Positions 38,761-47,116 of a stretch of 52,179 nt of DNA are shown in pieces. A program made the position numbers and the translations under genes. The DNA comes from Methylomonas sp. Its GTDB lineage: Bacteria; Pseudomonadota; Gammaproteobacteria; Methylococcales; Methylomonadaceae. Each line of letters opens with the position of its first letter. Within the stretch, counting starts at the first letter, position 1. Under the pieces are notes generated by a model. The model was given only the letters and a program-made list of their open reading frames with translations. It was not told where the DNA came from and did no database searches. The stretch spans positions 1 to 52,179 of the forward strand of contig PESC01000009.1 of assembly GCA_002929135.1 (NCBI GenBank). The letters are read 5' to 3'.

Positions 38761-40218
38761 ATGAATCTCATACTGCAATGGAACCACATCGTGCTCGACG
38801 CCATACGCCAGCTCGGCAAATTGCCTGCGAGCAGCCCGGACAGGGGCAGGGGAGGGCCGCCGCAGGTGGCGCGGTCTATTGGTGTGATTTACACCTGTGT
38901 CTACGATGCCTGGGCGGCTTACGACAGCATTGCCAAGCCGACGCACAGCACCATACCGAGGCGACCGGCGGCACAACGTACCGATCCCAATCGGCGCAAG
39001 GCAATCTGCCAGGCAGCTTATCGGGCGTTGACCGACCAGTTTCCGCTTGAAATCTACCGAGAGCCGTTCAAAACCCAGTATGCCAATGCCATACAGACAT
39101 TGCTGGCGACTGAAGGCATGGTGATGGGTGACGGTAACAGCAACCCCAATGTGCCGGTGGGCGTGGGCAATCTGGCAGCCGATGCCGTTTTGGCGTTTCG
39201 TCACGGCAATTCAGCGAACCCTGATGGCGATTTTGCCAATCAGAAGACTGTTTACAAAGACACAACGGGCTATGTGCCCGAAAACCGCGCCATGCCGGTG
39301 CTGTTGCCGTCGGCGGTCGACGCCATTGCCCAACCCGGCAAATGGCAACCCCTGAGTTATTTGAATGCCGATCACGACGTGGTGACACCGGCTTACATCG
39401 CCCCGCACTGGGGTAACGTCAAGCCGTTCGCGCTGACCAGCGGCGCCCAGTTTCGTCCGACGCCACCACAGTCGGTGTTGAGTCAGGGATTTTACGATCA
39501 GGCGAGGCATGTTGTCGCTATTCAGGCCGATTTGACGCCAGAACAAAAGGTGATTGCCGAATACTGGGCCGATGGCCCCAATTCGGAATTGCCGCCCGGC
39601 CACTGGACAGAATTTGCCGCTTTCGTGGCCGAGCGTGAGCCTCTGCCCGGTTTGCCGCAAAGCGGAAAATTGGGGCTGGACGATACGGTCAAGCTGTTTT
39701 TTGCGCTGGGCAATGCCATTTTCGATGCGAGTATTGCTACGTGGGAATGCAAGCGCCATTACGATTATGTTCGCCCTTTGACGGCCATTCGCCACCTGTT
39801 CCGTGGCAAGACCATTCAGGCCTGGGGCGGCGCGGGCAAAGGCACGCAAGCCATCCAGGGCGAAAGTTGGATACCGTTCCAGGTACCGATATTTCCAACG
39901 CCGCCGTTTGCCGAGTACACCTCGGGCCATAGCGGTTTTTCGATGGCGGCGGCGACGGTGTTGAAACGCTACACCGGCAGCGATCGCTTTGGTTTTTTCT
40001 ACGCGCAAACCGAACCGTTGAAAGCCGACCCCAGTGTGCCCGTCAACGACATCGTGCTGTCGTGGCCAACCTTCAGCTCGGCAGCGCGTGAAGCCGGTGA
40101 GTCGCGTCTTTATGGCGGCATTCATTTCTACGAAGGCAATGTCGCCGGTCTGAACATCGGCGAAAAGGTGGGCAACGCGGCGTTTAACCGCGCCCAGGAT
40201 TTGTGGTCGGGTGCGTGA
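38761..40218 (+). CDS. Vanadium-dependent haloperoxidase-like PAP2 protein
   Basis: A 485-aa protein with the vanadate/phosphate pocket of the PAP2/haloperoxidase superfamily: Lys331 and Arg338 in CKRHYDYVRPLTAIR, Ser388-Gly389-His390 in EYTSGHSGFSMAAATV, and Arg449 with His455 in ESRLYGGIHFYEG. The long N-terminal helical part fits bacterial vanadium haloperoxidase relatives rather than small phosphatases. There is no signal peptide. It may oxidise halides with peroxide or act as a phosphatase; sequence reading cannot decide. GAGG precedes the ATG. Confidence 0.85.
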   Translation: MNLILQWNHIVLDAIRQLGKLPASSPDRGRGGPPQVARSIGVIYTCVYDAWAAYDSIAKPTHSTIPRRPAAQRTDPNRRKAICQAAYRALTDQFPLEIYREPFKTQYANAIQTLLATEGMVMGDGNSNPNVPVGVGNLAADAVLAFRHGNSANPDGDFANQKTVYKDTTGYVPENRAMPVLLPSAVDAIAQPGKWQPLSYLNADHDVVTPAYIAPHWGNVKPFALTSGAQFRPTPPQSVLSQGFYDQARHVVAIQADLTPEQKVIAEYWADGPNSELPPGHWTEFAAFVAEREPLPGLPQSGKLGLDDTVKLFFALGNAIFDASIATWECKRHYDYVRPLTAIRHLFRGKTIQAWGGAGKGTQAIQGESWIPFQVPIFPTPPFAEYTSGHSGFSMAAATVLKRYTGSDRFGFFYAQTEPLKADPSVPVNDIVLSWPTFSSAAREAGESRLYGGIHFYEGNVAGLNIGEKVGNAAFNRAQDLWSGA

Positions 40219-40292
40219 TAGCCTTGTTCCGGCAACCCGTTGATACCGGGTTGTTCAAACCCTGATTCCTCTCATTCAAACGGTGAACATTT

Positions 40293-40718
40293 ATGTCATG
40301 TATTGCGTATCGCGGCGGTTACAAATACCAACTGAAACAGCATTACTCGTTGCCCCAGTCCGCCATTCTGCCCGATCGTCCTGTCGATACCGCGTTCATC
40401 GCGCTTGATGCCAGCGGGGTGTTGCTGATTCGCGCGGGCTATGCCTGGGACGGGCCATCCGGCCCGACGATAGACACCAAAAATTTCATGCGCGGCTCTC
40501 TGGTTCACGATGCGCTGTATCAGTTGATGCGAGAAGGCCATCTGGACTTGGTAGCGCACCGCGACCCCGCCGACCGCTTGTTGCAGACACTGTGCATCGA
40601 AGATGGCATGAGCCGAATCCGGGCCTGGTGGGTGTACGAAGCCGTCAAACGCTTTGGCAAGCCGTCGGCCAGTCCGGCGCAAAATCACCCCATGGAATGG
40701 GCGCCCCGGCCATGCTGA
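40293..40718 (+). CDS. DUF1353 family protein
   Basis: A 141-aa protein of the DUF1353 type: LLIRAGYAWDGPSGPTID, then GSLVHDALYQLMR and an RIRAWWVYEAVKRFG C-terminus. DUF1353 proteins often occur in phages and are of unknown function; the conserved Asp/His residues (WDGPSG, HDALY) suggest a metal-dependent or hydrolase-like core. Its stop overlaps the HIT gene start by 7 bases (40712-40718), so the two are translationally coupled. Confidence 0.75.
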   Translation: MSCIAYRGGYKYQLKQHYSLPQSAILPDRPVDTAFIALDASGVLLIRAGYAWDGPSGPTIDTKNFMRGSLVHDALYQLMREGHLDLVAHRDPADRLLQTLCIEDGMSRIRAWWVYEAVKRFGKPSASPAQNHPMEWAPRPC

Positions 40719-41149
40719 CGAATTTCACACTCCATCCGCAACTGCGCCAGGATGCTCTGGCTGTCGGTCGCTTCGAACTGTCTTGGTTGTTGATGATGAA
40801 CGACAGCCAGTACCCTTGGTTCATTTTGGTGCCGCAACGGCCTGAGGTTTCCGAGATTCATCAGCTGGGGGAGGGCGATCGCTTGCAGTTGCTGCGCGAA
40901 TCCTGCGCATTGGCGGAAGCGTTGTCGGCGATCTACCGGCCCGACAAGCTCAATGTGGCGAGCATAGGCAACCGGGTGCCGCAATTGCATGTGCATCATG
41001 TCGCGCGTTACCAGACCGACAGGGCCTGGCCTGCGCCGGTGTGGGGAAAGTTCGATCCGCTACCGTATGACGAAGCCGATGCGCTGGCGCATATCGACAG
41101 GCTGAGGCGACAGTTGGTGATGTGGTTGGTTGCCGAGCCAGCGGGATGA
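40712..41149 (+). CDS. HIT family protein
   Basis: A 145-aa member of the histidine triad superfamily (nucleotide hydrolases/transferases such as Ap4A hydrolases). Recognisable features are WFILVPQRPEVSEIHQL in the N-terminal half, the segment KLNVASIGNRVPQLHVHHVARY, and WPAPVWGKF. The triad HxHxH is altered to HVHHV, so catalysis is uncertain. The start at 40712 lies inside the DUF1353 gene end, indicating coupled translation. Confidence 0.8.
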   Translation: MLTNFTLHPQLRQDALAVGRFELSWLLMMNDSQYPWFILVPQRPEVSEIHQLGEGDRLQLLRESCALAEALSAIYRPDKLNVASIGNRVPQLHVHHVARYQTDRAWPAPVWGKFDPLPYDEADALAHIDRLRRQLVMWLVAEPAG

Positions 41150-41231
41150 TGTCAATCGACAAAAGGATCGCTTCAAGCAGGGGGACTTGATGGGATCATT
41201 CTGACTCCCCCTATCGAGCGAGGTAATACCC

Positions 41232-42533
41232 ATGTCAAATGAAATCGAAGCAGGAATCGTTCCTGAACATAGCGGACGTTTCATCGTTACCTTTCGTGAC
41301 GGCTGCCAGGCCGATGCGATGTCACTTTTGAAAAAAGAGGCAGGGCTAACCAAGGCAAAGCTGATGAGCAGTGCCGATTTTGGTGAAAACGGCGTTGCTA
41401 TCGATCAAGTGCCTGTCGAGGGTGGCGTGGTGTTCGAGCATCTCGGCATAGCGGTTGTCAGTATGGAAAATACGGCGGTTGGCCTGCTGTCGCAGGAAAT
41501 AGGCGATGACTCCGCCATTCTGGCCATAGAGCCGGAGGGCGTCATGTACGCGCTCGATCCGGCGAAAGCACTGTCTTTGGACTATCTGCGCGGCTTTCGT
41601 GATGCCGCCAATACTTTGTACGAGCAAGCCAGCCAGGATATATCGCCGGAGGAAATGGCCGAGATTGCGGCAGCATTCGCTGATTCGTCCACATTGACCT
41701 GGGGCCTTCAGGCAACGCGGGTGGCGCGATCGCGTTATTCCGGCAAAGGCATCAAGGTTGCTGTGCTGGATACGGGGCTGGATTTTAGCCATCCGGATTT
41801 CGTCGGCAGACGCATCGTATCCCGGTCGTTCATTCCCGGCGTGACCTCCGCGCAAGATGGCCATGGTCATGGTACCCATTGCACGGGTACCGCCTGTGGC
41901 CCACTAAGACCCAGTCAGGGTCGCCGTTATGGGGTGGCTCACGGGGCACAGATATTCATCGGTAAAGTGCTTTCCGATCAGGGTAGCGGCGGCGATATTG
42001 GTATTCTCGGCGCCATCGACTGGGCTATTTCGAACAAATGCCAAGTCATTTCCATGTCCTTGGGTGCCGATGTGCAAAATACGTCGACAGCGTATGAAAC
42101 CGCCGGACAACGCGCCTTGAACGCCGGTAGTTTGATCGTGGCCGCTGCCGGCAACAATGCCAGGCGCTCCGCCGGTAACTTCGGCTTCGTCGGCAGGCCT
42201 GCCAACAGCCGGACGTATCTTGCCGTCGGCGCACTCAACGTCAATCTTGCCTTGGGCAATTTTTCCGCGCGTGATACTGTGCGCAACGCCGGTACGGCAG
42301 TTGATATTGCCGGACCGGGTGTCGCGGTGTATTCGAGCTGGCCGATGCCGACACGGACGCGAACCATTGATGGCACCAGTATGGCTACACCGCATGTCGC
42401 AGGTATTGCGGCACTTTGGGCGCAGGCTACGCCGGATCGCGGCGCGGCGCTGTGGCAGCGATTGATTACCAACGCGCAGACACTGTCGGCACCGGTTGTG
42501 GATGTCGGTCGGGGGTTTGTTCAGGCGCCCTGA
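41232..42533 (+). CDS. Subtilisin-like serine protease (S8)
   Basis: A 433-aa protease with the full catalytic set: Asp180 (VAVLDTGLDFSHPD), His216 (GHGHGTHCTGT), oxyanion Asn308 (AAAGNN) and Ser383 (GTSMATPHVAG). Residues about 15-110 (GRFIVTFRDG ... AILAIEPEGVMYAL) look like an I9-type propeptide. No signal peptide is seen, so it may act inside the cell or leave by another route. GAGG precedes the ATG. The upstream gap contains a GGGGGA/TCCCCC hairpin (about 41180-41213). A small propeptide-like gene follows. Confidence 0.9.
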   Translation: MSNEIEAGIVPEHSGRFIVTFRDGCQADAMSLLKKEAGLTKAKLMSSADFGENGVAIDQVPVEGGVVFEHLGIAVVSMENTAVGLLSQEIGDDSAILAIEPEGVMYALDPAKALSLDYLRGFRDAANTLYEQASQDISPEEMAEIAAAFADSSTLTWGLQATRVARSRYSGKGIKVAVLDTGLDFSHPDFVGRRIVSRSFIPGVTSAQDGHGHGTHCTGTACGPLRPSQGRRYGVAHGAQIFIGKVLSDQGSGGDIGILGAIDWAISNKCQVISMSLGADVQNTSTAYETAGQRALNAGSLIVAAAGNNARRSAGNFGFVGRPANSRTYLAVGALNVNLALGNFSARDTVRNAGTAVDIAGPGVAVYSSWPMPTRTRTIDGTSMATPHVAGIAALWAQATPDRGAALWQRLITNAQTLSAPVVDVGRGFVQAP

Positions 42534-42575
42534 TCGATGCCACCCGGAACTTGGGTTGGATGGTCGTTATATCGT

Positions 42576-42657
42576 TTGCGCATCAAATTTCGCTGGCCTT
42601 ATGCAGTCAGGAAGAGGGCAGGGCGGGTAACAACAAATTAAGGAATTTGATGCGCAA
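42576..42657. repeat. 14-bp inverted repeat upstream of the small I9-like gene
   Basis: TTGCGCATCAAATT (42576-42589) and AATTTGATGCGCAA (42644-42657) are perfect reverse complements, 54 bp apart. Both contain the TGATGCGCA motif that also occurs upstream of the cluster's first gene. It could be a pair of operator sites or a hairpin. Confidence 0.5.
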
Positions 42658-42682
42658 TAACCTAAAGGCGAGGATTTGCAAT

Positions 42683-42937
42683 ATGTCAAAACAGGCATCA
42701 CCCGACATCGATGTGGTTATATCACTGGACGAAAGCCACTTTTCCCAGTTTACGAGCATATCGAAGCAACTTTCGTCGAGTGGATTGAAAGATATTCAGA
42801 TAATGAAAAGCATCGGCATCATTACCGGCAAGTGTGAACCTGCCTCGATGGCGAATATGCAATGCATTTCCGGTGTTGCCGCCATTGAAGTTGCCGGACA
42901 TGTGCAGATTGCGCCGCCGGAGTCCGATATTCAGTAA
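42683..42937 (+). CDS. Small protein resembling a stand-alone subtilase propeptide (I9-like)
   Basis: An 84-aa protein directly downstream of the subtilisin-like gene. Its predicted strand-helix-strand-helix-strand order (DIDVVISL; HFSQFTSISKQLSSSG; DIQIMKSIGIITGKC; SMANMQCISG; VAAIEVAGHVQIAPPE) fits the inhibitor I9 fold. The end has the usual shape 'gV..ie.a..v.iapp'. It would be a separate inhibitor or folding helper for the adjacent protease. An ATG at 42650 is an alternative start; AGG lies upstream of 42683. The function is inference from shape and neighbourhood. Confidence 0.6.
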   Translation: MSKQASPDIDVVISLDESHFSQFTSISKQLSSSGLKDIQIMKSIGIITGKCEPASMANMQCISGVAAIEVAGHVQIAPPESDIQ

Positions 42938-43027
42938 ATCGATCACCGACCCATTCCACCCGACTTACAATTTCTGCCACGCAACAAAGCTGATGGATTC
43001 AAGGCGGATTCCGACAGAAACAAGAAA

Positions 43028-43273
43028 TTGTACCGATGCCTGCGTTATTCAGTTTTTGTCATGACTTCACTATCGGCTCTGCTTGCCGGATTGTCTCTCA
43101 AGTTTCCGGAATCCGGACAACTGATTGGCGTGATCATTTTGTCGATTAATGATGTGATCGAAAGCTACTTCTTTGGATGGAGTCGGAATATCGTCGGCAA
43201 CCAGCAGACCAAGCCATCCAGTCAGTCATCGCAGAAGACAACGGATGATCCGCAAACCGAAATTGGCCATTGA
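43028..43273 (+). CDS. Small membrane protein
   Basis: Up to 81 aa with one long hydrophobic stretch, possibly two membrane segments (VFVMTSLSALLAGLSL and GQLIGVIILSINDVI), and a hydrophilic Gln/Ser/Thr tail. I do not recognise it. The start is uncertain: a TTG at 43028 or an ATG at 43061 (70 aa), neither with a clear ribosome-binding site. The frame is open all the way back to the stop of the I9-like gene. It overlaps the next gene by about 29 bases. Confidence 0.5.
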   Translation: MYRCLRYSVFVMTSLSALLAGLSLKFPESGQLIGVIILSINDVIESYFFGWSRNIVGNQQTKPSSQSSQKTTDDPQTEIGH

Positions 43274-43919
43274 TACAACACAAAAACAACCAGACATGAT
43301 TCAACACCCGAATTCAGACTGCATACATCCTCCGCCACGAAGACACGTGCTTTTACTCAGTTGCATGGACAGGCGGCTGCTCGATAATACCGTGGTGTTC
43401 ATGAACAACTACAACCTCATCAATCGCTACGATCAAGTGGTCTTCGCCGGTGCTGCGCTCGGTGTAATGCAGCTTGGCAGCTCGCCGGTAGACGGCGATC
43501 CAGTAGCCAGACACTCGGCATGGAAGGACGTGTTCTTCCATCATCTCAAAATTGCCATCGATGACCTCGAGCGCAAGATAAAGGATGTCTTCATCCTCGA
43601 ACATCGAGATTGTGGTGCCTACGAACATTTTCATCCCTACCACAGACAACCTTACTGCGAAGACGACGCCGGGCAAAATCTGGAAAAACAGCATCATTGC
43701 GAGCAGGCGTTTCTTCTTGCCAGTGCGATCCGCGATTACTGTCAGGAGCAGTACAACCAATCAAAGCATGTCTACGAAACCACTCGCTGCGGCGAGGAAC
43801 GCTTCAGGGCCAAAAAACGCATGGAAGCATGGCAGGATATTCGCGTGAAATGTTTCCTGATGGATTTGTTGGGCAATGTCGAGCATCTTTGCGAAACCGA
43901 CTCGGCTCAATGTTGCTGA
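43245..43919 (+). CDS. Beta-carbonic-anhydrase-like protein
   Basis: A protein of about 224 aa with the beta-carbonic-anhydrase metal pattern: CxDxR in LLLSCMDRRLLDN and HxxC in FILEHRDCGAYEHF. It has extra histidines and cysteines (HFHPYHRQPYC, KQHHC) and an ...AQCC end, which are unusual. CO2 hydration is possible but a divergent zinc protein is equally plausible. The start is uncertain (43245 or 43296). It is the last gene of the accessory cluster, just before an insertion-sequence remnant. Confidence 0.65.
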   Translation: MIRKPKLAIDTTQKQPDMIQHPNSDCIHPPPRRHVLLLSCMDRRLLDNTVVFMNNYNLINRYDQVVFAGAALGVMQLGSSPVDGDPVARHSAWKDVFFHHLKIAIDDLERKIKDVFILEHRDCGAYEHFHPYHRQPYCEDDAGQNLEKQHHCEQAFLLASAIRDYCQEQYNQSKHVYETTRCGEERFRAKKRMEAWQDIRVKCFLMDLLGNVEHLCETDSAQCC

Positions 43920-44267
43920 TTTGGCATGGCGACAGGGAATGTCACAAAAAACCTGAAGGCTTCAAACGCATTACATTTTTTTACATAATACACATTATGC
44001 GAAATCGAAGAGCGTGGGCAAGGCCATTGCGCTGATACCCTGGCATGACCAAGGCCGTCAGGTTGACAGGCTGGAAAATGAGTTACGGTAGTTGATGACT
44101 TGGCGCGGGTTACAACTAACGATCAGTATCGGCTCGATCCATGCCTTCAATTGCCTGCACGCCCTGTGCAATGCGCATCACTTACGTGAACTGGCCTATG
44201 CTCATGAGCTACGAACACTAGGCTTTAGACTTGCAAATGATGGCTTTGTTGCAAGCACGGCAAATAG
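43920..44267. other. Intergenic region with IS66 remnant
   Basis: About 350 bp between the carbonic-anhydrase-like gene and the minus-strand NlpC/P60 gene. It contains a transposase fragment (listed separately) and nothing else I can support. Confidence 0.5.
44134..44226 (+). pseudogene. IS66-type transposase remnant
   Basis: The plus strand reads LHALCNAHHLRELAYAHE at about 44155-44208, an almost exact match to the conserved HALCNAHLLREL segment of IS66 transposases. No start, catalytic core or terminal repeats remain. It marks past insertion-sequence activity at the edge of the accessory cluster. Confidence 0.7.
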
Positions 44268-44768
44268 CTATTTGGCGTTTGTTACAGGCCCCGAGCGCGG
44301 ACGGCGAACGCCAGTGAAACGCTCGTGCCAGTAAGTCTGCTTGAGATTGGAAACCATGACGCGCCCACTATGGCTGCTGGGCGCATGAACGAAATGGTTG
44401 TTACCGACGTAAATGCCGACATGGGAAAACGGTTTGTCTGTATGGAAAAACAACAAATCGCCAGGCAGGCGCTGATCGGCAGCCACCGGTGGCAATTGCT
44501 GGGCCAGTGATTGTGCGTCACGCGGCAAGCGCAAACCCTGGCGATGGTAGACGTAGTAAACCAGGCCGCTGCAATCGAAACCCTGCTGCGGCGATTGGCC
44601 ACCGAACACATAAGGATGGCCCTGCAATTGCAAGGCATCCACCGCTGCACGCTGATTGCCTGCCGCCGGTACGCGGAGGGATTGAGTGATTCGCGGTTTC
44701 TCCGTACTGCTGCACGCTGCCAGTAACGCAACCACGGCGAAGACAATCGGTTTATGTAATGTGCCCAT
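44268..44768 (-). CDS. NlpC/P60 family lipoprotein
   Basis: A 166-aa lipoprotein: lipobox LLAAC with Cys19, then an NlpC/P60 cell-wall peptidase domain with catalytic Cys66 (GFDCSGLVYYVY), His116 (FSHVGIYVG) and a following His128 (FVHAP). Such enzymes cut stem peptides of peptidoglycan and sit in the outer or inner membrane facing the periplasm. It is a stand-alone gene, 63 bp from the minus-strand lipoprotein gene upstream, which may share its transcript. Confidence 0.9.
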   Translation of the reverse strand: MGTLHKPIVFAVVALLAACSSTEKPRITQSLRVPAAGNQRAAVDALQLQGHPYVFGGQSPQQGFDCSGLVYYVYHRQGLRLPRDAQSLAQQLPPVAADQRLPGDLLFFHTDKPFSHVGIYVGNNHFVHAPSSHSGRVMVSNLKQTYWHERFTGVRRPRSGPVTNAK

Positions 44769-44831
44769 GATGAACTCTTACCAGACCCTTACCCTGCAAA
44801 CCGCAAACCCTTTAAAAAGGTAAGTAAGCGA

Positions 44832-45266
44832 TTACATGGCGTGCATTTTGTAATCGACGCGGTGCGGATATTTCTTGTCGCGGTCGTCCAGCGATCTTTT
44901 GCGGTTCTGGTCGATGCGTTCCTGGCTGTACTGAGCGATCATCTGCTCCCAACTGTCGAATTGCTCATACTCGGGCTGGCCCGCAGCCTTGCGCTTGTTG
45001 AACAATTGCCTGCCGGTTTCGATCATTTGTTCCGGCGTTTTGCCGTCGACGGCATCGAGAAAGGCCTTGTTGTCTTTCAATTCATCGCGCAGTGTCCAGA
45101 ACGACACTTCGTATTCGATACGCTGATCCAGCGGCAGGCGTTCCTTGATCGATGCCATGGAACGGTTCACGGATTTCATGCTGCTGCCGTTGATCTGATG
45201 GCTCTTGTTGCAGCCACTGACGACAACGCATGTCAGTAAAACCAAAATGGTTGATATTTTTTTCAT
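44832..45266 (-). CDS. Small lipoprotein of unknown function
   Basis: A 144-aa lipoprotein with lipobox VVSGC (Cys19). The mature part is charged and helical (SIKERLPLDQRIEYEVSF, then DGKTPEQMIETGRQLFNKR). The pattern resembles DUF6694-type lipoproteins, but this is a loose match. A GGGGATC stretch precedes the ATG. It is divergent from the paired GTPase genes. Confidence 0.75.
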   Translation of the reverse strand: MKKISTILVLLTCVVVSGCNKSHQINGSSMKSVNRSMASIKERLPLDQRIEYEVSFWTLRDELKDNKAFLDAVDGKTPEQMIETGRQLFNKRKAAGQPEYEQFDSWEQMIAQYSQERIDQNRKRSLDDRDKKYPHRVDYKMHAM

Positions 45267-45311
45267 GATGCAGATCCCCGCTGGCTAAATAAAAAACCCG
45301 GATTTTGTACT

Positions 45312-45317
45312 TATAAT
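45312..45317 (+). promoter_or_regulatory. TATAAT box upstream of the GTPase pair
   Basis: A perfect -10 hexamer 65 bp before the preferred start of the first GTPase. The matching -35 region (AAATAAAAAA) is poor. If used, transcription would start near 45324, which argues for the later ATG at 45377. Confidence 0.3.
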
Positions 45318-45376
45318 TCGCCTTCCGGGCCATGGAACACATTAAAAACTGGCCGATTATAAACCCAGGCCTTTTC

Positions 45377-47116
45377 ATGATGCTGGAATTTGTCCAACTG
45401 CTCAGACAACGTTATCAGGATGTTATTACCAACCAGGATGGCAGGGACAACCGGCAATCCGATTACCCTTCGCGCGTCGAACAACTACTGTATGCCGAAG
45501 CCCTGGTGCGCAAAACCCGGCTGGTTGCCGAGCAACCGCAACTGCCGTTGCAGATCGCCGTCATCGGGCCTACCCAGGTCGGCAAAAGCTCGGTGGTCAA
45601 TGCCTTGCTGGGCCAAAGCATGGCCGTGGCCAGTCCGCTGGCGGGCTACACCGTCAACCCGCAAGGCTTTTGCCACCGACTGAATGTCGACGACTGTTCC
45701 GGCTTGCAACACTATTTCGGTCGCTTTCAGCGCGTGGACGATCTGGCGTCGAATCCGCCGCGCTACGACTGTTTCCTGCTGAAAACCGTGCCGGAGTATT
45801 CCACGAATCTGCCGGAATGCGTGATCTGGGACACGCCCGATTTCGATTCCATCGATGCCATCGACTACCGCGAAGGCCTGGTTAGAACCATCGCCCTGGC
45901 CGACCTCGTCATCGTCGTCGTCAGCAAGGAAAAATACGCCGATCAATCGGTATGGGACGTTCTCGAACTTATCGAAGGCTTTGGCCAACCCACCTTGATT
46001 TGTCTGAACAAGCTGGCAGCAGGCAGTGAGCCGGTCATCATCGAATCGTTCGAACGCCGCTGGCGGCAAACCCGAACCGATGCCGTACCAACCATCGTCG
46101 CCATAGGCTTCGACAGCCAGACGGCGACAACGGCCTGGCCTTCGGCGGCGTCCGGCATCGTTGCCCGGCTGGCGACTACCGTCACACGCAAACAACAGCC
46201 GCACGTCCTGCGCCATTGGCTCAGCCGCCGCTGGCAACACTGGCTGGAACCCGTATACGCCGAGCAGGCCGCCTTGCGTCACTGGCAATCTCTGGTCGAA
46301 CAAGCCCTGACACAGGCCAGCGAACTGTATCGCCGCGATTACCTGGATCACCCGCAGCATTATCAGACCTTCCAGGCAGCCCTGCTCAAACTGCTAAATC
46401 TGCTCGAACTGCCGGGCATTGCTAACGTCATGAGCAAGACTCGTCGCGTCATGACCTGGCCGATGCGAAAAATCATGACCCTGGGGCGTCAGCCAATCAG
46501 CACCACCAGCAATCACGAGCTGGACGTACTGAAACGTATTGCCGAGCATGTCCTCATCCAACTGGCCGACTACCTGCTGGAAAAAGCAGAAGCCAGTCGC
46601 AACCCGTGGTGGCGCGACAGCGCACGGCTGCTGCGTGAACAACGTCCGCAACTCATCGAACATTTCAACCGGGCTGCCATCGGCTATCACCGCGATTTCC
46701 AGCAGGATGTCGATGCCGCATCGCAGCGTTTGTATCGCAAGTTGGAGACCCATCCTCTGTTGTTGAACAGCCTGCGGGCAACCCGAATATCGACCGATGC
46801 CGGTGCCATGGTGCTGGCCATCCAGGCCGGTGGCATCGGCGTACACGATCTGCTCATCACCCCTATCCTGCTGTCGGTTACCTCCTCGCTGACCGAAAGC
46901 GCCATCGGCGGTTACATGCACACTGTCGAGGCCGATCTCAAACGCCAGCAGTTGCACGCCGTCGAAAACCGCTTGTTTCACGGCGTGCTGCAACAATCGC
47001 TTTATCCCTTACCCACGCTCAGTCGCTCGAAAGCCCGCTTCCATATCGACGAGCGGCAATGCCAGGATGCCGAAAACGCACTGAAAGAGAACGCACATGG
47101 CTTACGACTATTGTGA
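45377..47116 (+). CDS. Dynamin-like/YfjP-type GTPase (first of a pair)
   Basis: A 579-aa protein with a GTPase domain at about residues 60-250: P-loop GPTQVGKSS, G3 WDTPDFDS and a G4-like NKLA instead of NKxD. Helical middle and C-terminal parts follow, with a hydrophobic segment near 490-520 that could enter membranes. This layout matches bacterial dynamin-like or YfjP-type GTPases. It overlaps the next GTPase gene by 20 bases, so the two are surely co-expressed and probably partner. The start at 45377/45380 (tandem ATGs) is favoured over 45332. Confidence 0.8.
   Translation: MMLEFVQLLRQRYQDVITNQDGRDNRQSDYPSRVEQLLYAEALVRKTRLVAEQPQLPLQIAVIGPTQVGKSSVVNALLGQSMAVASPLAGYTVNPQGFCHRLNVDDCSGLQHYFGRFQRVDDLASNPPRYDCFLLKTVPEYSTNLPECVIWDTPDFDSIDAIDYREGLVRTIALADLVIVVVSKEKYADQSVWDVLELIEGFGQPTLICLNKLAAGSEPVIIESFERRWRQTRTDAVPTIVAIGFDSQTATTAWPSAASGIVARLATTVTRKQQPHVLRHWLSRRWQHWLEPVYAEQAALRHWQSLVEQALTQASELYRRDYLDHPQHYQTFQAALLKLLNLLELPGIANVMSKTRRVMTWPMRKIMTLGRQPISTTSNHELDVLKRIAEHVLIQLADYLLEKAEASRNPWWRDSARLLREQRPQLIEHFNRAAIGYHRDFQQDVDAASQRLYRKLETHPLLLNSLRATRISTDAGAMVLAIQAGGIGVHDLLITPILLSVTSSLTESAIGGYMHTVEADLKRQQLHAVENRLFHGVLQQSLYPLPTLSRSKARFHIDERQCQDAENALKENAHGLRLL

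Noticed and set aside
38474-38764. 96-codon frame before the haloperoxidase-like gene
   Set aside because: No ribosome-binding site, no recognisable domain, and it overlaps the next gene's start; a better-supported 27-codon frame lies inside the same stretch.
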